NCBI GenBank assembly: GCA_000432775.1
Contig: HF990395.1
Span: forward strand, 55,274 to 119,273
DNA from: Alistipes sp. CAG:831
GTDB lineage: Bacteria; Bacteroidota; Bacteroidia; Bacteroidales; UBA932
Length of the DNA stretch: 64,000 nucleotides
Direction of reading: 5' to 3'
Position 1 is the first letter of the stretch; every line of letters starts with the position of its first letter. The translations under genes and the position numbers were made by a program. Shown piece after piece: positions 60,263 to 64,000 of the stretch. The notes beneath the pieces are model-generated. The model was not told where the DNA came from, ran no database searches, and saw only the letters and a list, made by a program, of their open reading frames with translations.

Positions 60263-61233
60263 AACTGAATATCAGGAAAGAAATCCAGCACCCGCTGAGC
60301 CACAGCAAGAAGCATCAGCAGGATAAGCCAGAGACTGACTTCCCCTTTCCTGCCGTTGGTAAAGAGATCGAAAGCCAGAAACGATACCGGCACTGCGGCC
60401 GTCATCGTGAACAGAGGCGCCTCCAGTCTACTGCAGAATGCGGCAGTCAGTATCGCAAGAACAGCCAGGGCCCCGGAAAACCCGAAAGAGTTTTTCTGGG
60501 CCTTGCTTTTTTCCCGCCTGTGCGCCACAGAAAACGCCAATGACCTGAGAATAAGCAGAAAAGCAAATCCAGCCCAAACCATTTCATATGTCTGCATTAC
60601 CTCTGGAGCCGGCACTGTCAGCGCCATACGTTCCGAAAATACCTGCGCACACTCTTCTATTCCCTGTAAATCAGGGAAAATATACCCGGCAACCAGAACA
60701 TACAACCACGGCAAGGCGGCTCCCGCCAGACATGCGAGCAGATACCGCACTGGTTCTTGCTTCCTGACATACAGGCAGTAAAACACAATGAATATCTCCG
60801 TGTAAATCAGCGGAGGAACCATTATTGATGCCGAGCCGGCCAGAACGACCGCTCCGAAAGCGTATTCAGAACGCAGACGCTCCGAACTTACGTAGGCAAG
60901 GGCCAGGAACATGGACCATAGCATCAGCAGGAGTGCTATATGATACAGTCCGAATTCCATCGAGCCTGGGATGGACAGAATCCAGATTAAAAACGGCAGA
61001 TAAAGCAACCTGGTATCGGCACTGAAAAGAAAACTCCTGTAATTCAGCAGTCCCATGGACACAGATGCCGCAGCCAGGGACAATACTGCCGCCAGCGCAG
61101 AAAGCCACGGCGTAGAAAAAAGAGCCCCTGTCCGGTCGGGAGAGCCGGGAAGAAAGAAATAGGAAACTCCCAGCGCCGCAGTCAGCAGCACCATGAGGAG
61201 TATCAGCAGCGGGGAGATTCGGTTATCTCTCAT
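60259..61233 (-). CDS. DUF6427-like integral membrane protein
   Basis: The 324-residue protein has about ten hydrophobic helices, for example ISPLLILLMVLLTAALGVSYFF at the start and AALPWLYVLVAGYIFPDLQ in the middle. It resembles DUF6427, a membrane family of Bacteroidota next to purine or cell-wall genes; function unknown. Its ATG overlaps the stop of purD by four bases, so it is translated with it. Confidence 0.75.
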   Translation of the reverse strand: MRDNRISPLLILLMVLLTAALGVSYFFLPGSPDRTGALFSTPWLSALAAVLSLAAASVSMGLLNYRSFLFSADTRLLYLPFLIWILSIPGSMEFGLYHIALLLMLWSMFLALAYVSSERLRSEYAFGAVVLAGSASIMVPPLIYTEIFIVFYCLYVRKQEPVRYLLACLAGAALPWLYVLVAGYIFPDLQGIEECAQVFSERMALTVPAPEVMQTYEMVWAGFAFLLILRSLAFSVAHRREKSKAQKNSFGFSGALAVLAILTAAFCSRLEAPLFTMTAAVPVSFLAFDLFTNGRKGEVSLWLILLMLLAVAQRVLDFFPDIQF

Positions 61234-62528
61234 TTTCTCTCCGGCCAGTTGATCATATCCAGGGCAATATCGCTTCGGTGAAATGCTCCCTCGAAGGTTA
61301 TTCCGTCTATTCTGGAATAGACCTCGCTACGGGCCTCCCCGAGGCTTCCGCCCAGGGCCGTAACGGCAAGTACCCTGCCTCCGGATGTGACGAGCCGGCC
61401 GTCCTTTAAGGCTGTTCCGGCATTGAAAACAGTCAGAGGTGCCATTTTATCCAGACCGCCGATAGGATATCCCTTTCCGTATTTATCCGGATAACCGCCG
61501 GATACCACGATGCATGTCACCGCCGACTGAGGAAGTATCTCAATTCTCTGAGTGGAGATGTCTCCACGGGCCGCCGCCGCCATGTGTGCCAGCAGGTCAC
61601 TGCCTATGCGGGGCATTACGGACTCCGTTTCCGGATCTCCCATTCTCACATTGTACTCTATGACATAGGGATTGCCGCCGCAATTCATCAGACCGAAGAA
61701 GATGAAGCCGCGGTAGTCCACTCCTTCGCTCTCGAGTCCGCGGACAGTAGGAGCTATTATCCTGTCCACCACCTTGGACGTGAAATCCCCGTCGCAGAAA
61801 GGCACCGGCGAGACAGAACCCATTCCCCCGGTGTTGGGTCCCTTGTCCCCGTCCCCTATCCTCTTGTAATCTTTGGCCTCGGGAAGCAGGATCCAGTCAT
61901 GTCCGTCCGTCAGTACGAAGTAGGAGACCTCCACTCCGTCCAGATACTCCTCTATGACCACCTTTGCGCCTGCAGAGCCGAAACGTCCGCCGAAAATGCT
62001 GTCCAGGGCTGCCTCGGCCTCCTTCAGGTCAGAAGAGATGATGACACCCTTGCCTGCAGCCAGACCGTCGGCCTTGATTACATAAGGAGGTCTGAGGCTG
62101 CGCAGGAAATCCATTGCCTCCTCTTTCTGAGATGCGCTGAAAGTACGGTATGCCGCCGTAGGTATGCCGTGACGGGACATGAACGCTTTGGCAAAATCCT
62201 TGCTGCCCTCCAGTTCAGCTCCGTCACGCCCGGGACCCACGAAGAGCAGTTCCTTTTTAATTCCGGGAGACGTGAGGAGGAAATCCCTGAGCCCGCCAAC
62301 CAGAGGATCCTCAGGTCCGCAGACTACCATATCTATGTCTTTTTCTATCACTGTATTGAGAATCAGATCGAAGTCCCCGACACTACCGGGGATGCCGGTG
62401 GCCAGGGAATTGATTCCGGGATTGCCGGGAAGAGCGTAGAAATTTCCGAGAAGAGGGCTCTGAGCTATCTTCCAGGCGAGGGCGTGTTCCCTGCCGCCTG
62501 AGCCCAGCAGCAATACATTGTACTTCAT
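61230..62528 (-). CDS. purD: Phosphoribosylamine-glycine ligase
   Basis: PurD joins phosphoribosylamine and glycine with ATP in the second step of purine synthesis. The 432 residues begin with VLLLGSGGREHALAWK, then the ATP-grasp VIKADGLAAGKGVII near residue 143 and FIFFGLMNCGGNPYVIEYNVRMGDPET near 270. It is followed by the DUF6427-like membrane gene with a four-base overlap. Confidence 0.96.
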   Translation of the reverse strand: MKYNVLLLGSGGREHALAWKIAQSPLLGNFYALPGNPGINSLATGIPGSVGDFDLILNTVIEKDIDMVVCGPEDPLVGGLRDFLLTSPGIKKELLFVGPGRDGAELEGSKDFAKAFMSRHGIPTAAYRTFSASQKEEAMDFLRSLRPPYVIKADGLAAGKGVIISSDLKEAEAALDSIFGGRFGSAGAKVVIEEYLDGVEVSYFVLTDGHDWILLPEAKDYKRIGDGDKGPNTGGMGSVSPVPFCDGDFTSKVVDRIIAPTVRGLESEGVDYRGFIFFGLMNCGGNPYVIEYNVRMGDPETESVMPRIGSDLLAHMAAAARGDISTQRIEILPQSAVTCIVVSGGYPDKYGKGYPIGGLDKMAPLTVFNAGTALKDGRLVTSGGRVLAVTALGGSLGEARSEVYSRIDGITFEGAFHRSDIALDMINWPERK

Positions 62529-62537
62529 ATCTTCTTA

Positions 62538-63149
62538 CTATAATATAATAGGTTTGCACTTCAGTTCCTTCATGGCCGCAGCTTCCAGTGTCTTGGGCAG
62601 AGCGTACCAGAGATTCTTGGCGGCCTTTTTCGAGTCATGGAAGACTATTACCGAGCCGGGGCTGAGATACGGAACGACATTGCGGGCGCAGGCCCTGTGT
62701 CCCAGCTTGCGGTTGTAATCGCGGCTTAGGATATTCCACATGACTATATTGTAACGGGGGCTCAGCGCCTCGGCCTGACGGACAGTGATCTTGGCGTACG
62801 GAGGACGATACAGGTTGGTCCGGATAAGCTCGGCTGCAATATCCACATCCTGTACATAATCATCGACCGGCATGCCCCAGCCTGGAACATGACTGTAGGA
62901 ATGGCATCCGACCGAGTGTCCTCGGCGCACTGTCTCCGCAAACAGGTCCGGATACAGTTCCACGTTCTTTCCTATACAGAAAAACGTAGCCTTCGCTCCC
63001 CACCTGTCCAGCTCGTCCAGCACCCAGGGTGTGACCTGCGGACACGGACCGTCGTCAAGAGTAATGAATATCCCGTCCTTCTCCTTCGGGAAAGACCAGA
63101 TGAAGGATGGATAAATCTTCCTCAACAGCCTGGGCGGACGTATAAGCAT
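62538..63149 (-). CDS. Polysaccharide deacetylase (NodB domain)
   Basis: The 203-residue protein has the NodB fold: GIFITLDDGPCPQVTP (catalytic Asp) near residue 28, HSVGCHSYSHVPGWG (metal-binding His) near 79, and RPPYAKITVRQ. The ATG at 63149 is chosen because the -7 box lies at 63168-63175. No signal peptide is seen, so it may act on a cytosolic or a membrane-bound sugar, as in lipid-linked glycans; this is inference. Its stop is nine bases from the purD start. Confidence 0.9.
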   Translation of the reverse strand: MLIRPPRLLRKIYPSFIWSFPKEKDGIFITLDDGPCPQVTPWVLDELDRWGAKATFFCIGKNVELYPDLFAETVRRGHSVGCHSYSHVPGWGMPVDDYVQDVDIAAELIRTNLYRPPYAKITVRQAEALSPRYNIVMWNILSRDYNRKLGHRACARNVVPYLSPGSVIVFHDSKKAAKNLWYALPKTLEAAAMKELKCKPIIL

Positions 63150-63167
63150 AGCGTTACAATGAGGATG

Positions 63168-63175
63168 CAAAGATA
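63168..63175 (-). promoter_or_regulatory. Promoter -7 box of the deacetylase-purD unit
   Basis: Minus strand TATCTTTG; leader of about 15 bases. Confidence 0.55.
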
Positions 63176-63187
63176 GAGAATAAAAGT

Positions 63188-63195
63188 TATATTTG
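63188..63195 (+). promoter_or_regulatory. Promoter -7 box of the DUF4296 gene
   Basis: TATATTTG, about 20 bases before the inferred leader ends at the ATG 63223. The two divergent -7 boxes are 12 bases apart. Confidence 0.5.
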
Positions 63196-63222
63196 CGCAT
63201 TGAAACCAGTCACTGAAAAGAT

Positions 63223-64000
63223 ATGAGCCGAAAGACCTGCATGATACTCCTCTGTATAGCCTGTACCGTACTTGCGGCATCCTCCTGCCGGCGGAACGGA
63301 GATATCATACCGGAGGACGTCATGTCCAGCATATACTACGACATGTACATGACCGATGAGGCTGTAAAAGCCGACATCAAGTACCGCAGGATGACAGACA
63401 CTCTCATGATTTACGAGCCGGTATTCAACCGGTACGGATACACTTCGGAGGACTACACCCGCAGCGTGAACCACTACCTGGAACGTCCTGACCGCTTCCT
63501 GAAAGTCTTCGAGAAGACAAAGCTCATGCTGGAACTGCGCGGAGCCGAGCTCAAGAAGATAATAGAGACTGAGGAGAACCGCCCCAAGGGCTGGCCCATT
63601 GTCGACTCCCTGGAGATGCTGACTGCCGACGGCGTACACTCGCCGATTGTATACAAGAACATGAGAATACTGTTCTTCCAGCCTGACACTCTCCTCCCCT
63701 CGTCCCCTCTGCCGGACTCGTCCGCCATGCTGAGGCCGCGTTATCCGTTCATGGTATTCAGCGACTCGGCTCTTAATTCGGACAGGCATTTCGAGTTCCA
63801 TTCCTCCATCGGATTCATGCACGAACTGAAGTCAACTGCTGACACGTCCGCAGTTGACACCACCGCTGCCAGTCCTCAACCGGCGCATAATCCAATATCC
63901 GGCGCTGAAATATTCAGGGAGACCGACGCCGATCCGGAAATGGAGAAAAATGCCGGTAAGGTCAGCGCCATCAAAACGGACAGGCCGCTCCAGTTCAGAC
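63223..64000 (+). CDS. DUF4296 lipoprotein (partial at the right edge)
   Basis: The frame is open to the end of the window (259 codons seen). The lipoprotein signal has the lipobox ASSC at about residue 22. The next part, IPEDVMSSIYYDMYMTDEAV, is the DUF4296 motif, a Bacteroidota family of unknown function. After about residue 200 the chain turns into a low-complexity Thr/Ala/Asp-rich region. It is read divergently from the polysaccharide deacetylase gene. Confidence 0.88.
   Translation, partial: MSRKTCMILLCIACTVLAASSCRRNGDIIPEDVMSSIYYDMYMTDEAVKADIKYRRMTDTLMIYEPVFNRYGYTSEDYTRSVNHYLERPDRFLKVFEKTKLMLELRGAELKKIIETEENRPKGWPIVDSLEMLTADGVHSPIVYKNMRILFFQPDTLLPSSPLPDSSAMLRPRYPFMVFSDSALNSDRHFEFHSSIGFMHELKSTADTSAVDTTAASPQPAHNPISGAEIFRETDADPEMEKNAGKVSAIKTDRPLQFR

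Overview
The window is chromosomal DNA from a member of the Bacteroidota, most likely an anaerobic, gut-type Bacteroidales (Rikenellaceae/Alistipes-like is a guess). Reasons: promoters of the Bacteroidota type (TTG, 19-20 bases, then TAnnTTTG) recur in front of genes on both strands; there are almost no Shine-Dalgarno sequences; several genes belong to families typical of the phylum (DUF5723, DUF4296, DUF6175-like, DUF6913-like, DUF6427-like, second RsmI-like methylase, DKNYY); and [FeFe]-hydrogenase maturases sit beside a pyruvate phosphate dikinase gene nearby. Most of the window is GC-rich, but about 44.0-50.05 kb is clearly AT-rich.

Layout. 0-6 kb: the 3' part of purL, overlapping a PIN-PhoH ATPase, a 125-bp palindromic element, and ppdK. 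6.1-10.0 kb: an operon of four exported proteins (LPP20-like, DUF6175-like, a small secreted protein, and a large LPP20/carboxypeptidase-regulatory/LamG protein). 10.0-14.7 kb: hydE and hydF (minus strand), a DUF6913-like gene coupled to a DUF368 lipid-carrier flippase, and a DMT exporter. 14.7-23.0 kb: a giant TamB-like protein with no normal start codon for its membrane anchor, then mtaB-folB-RsmI-like methylase, an MBL hydrolase and a MaoC-type hydratase. 23.1-26.6 kb: a DUF5723 outer-membrane protein, a large lipoprotein and an HMA metallochaperone. 26.6-35 kb: an AddAB-like helicase-nuclease pair, pgi and gpsA. 35-37.7 kb: an alpha/beta hydrolase, DUF554 and a second DMT exporter.

37.8-42.4 kb: the complete phosphate uptake operon pstS-pstC-pstA-pstB-phoU, with a candidate Pho box (three 11-bp repeats) upstream of the promoter; the PstC carries a PstS-like domain between its first two membrane segments. 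42.4-44 kb: a GH105 glycoside hydrolase and a Nudix hydrolase.

44.0-50.6 kb is the accessory part and looks like a defence island: an AAA15-type ATPase coupled to a TOPRIM/RloB-like protein, a PD-(D/E)XK-DUF2075 nuclease-helicase whose N-terminal coding sequence carries an in-frame UGA, a probable toxin-antitoxin-SecB-like chaperone (TAC) module, and a Vsr endonuclease. No integrase or transposase is visible.

50.6-64 kb returns to household genes: DKNYY protein, the AmmeMemoRadiSam pair (AmrS without its usual C-terminal tail, and a fused Memo-AMMECR1), tRNA-Cys inside an unusual 30-bp hairpin arrangement, then a tight minus-strand operon purM-lipoprotein-DEDD exonuclease-RlmI-like methylase-fRMsr, an aminotransferase, a DUF6427-like membrane protein, purD, a polysaccharide deacetylase and the start of a DUF4296 lipoprotein. 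Family names come from reading the translations by eye; no database search was run.
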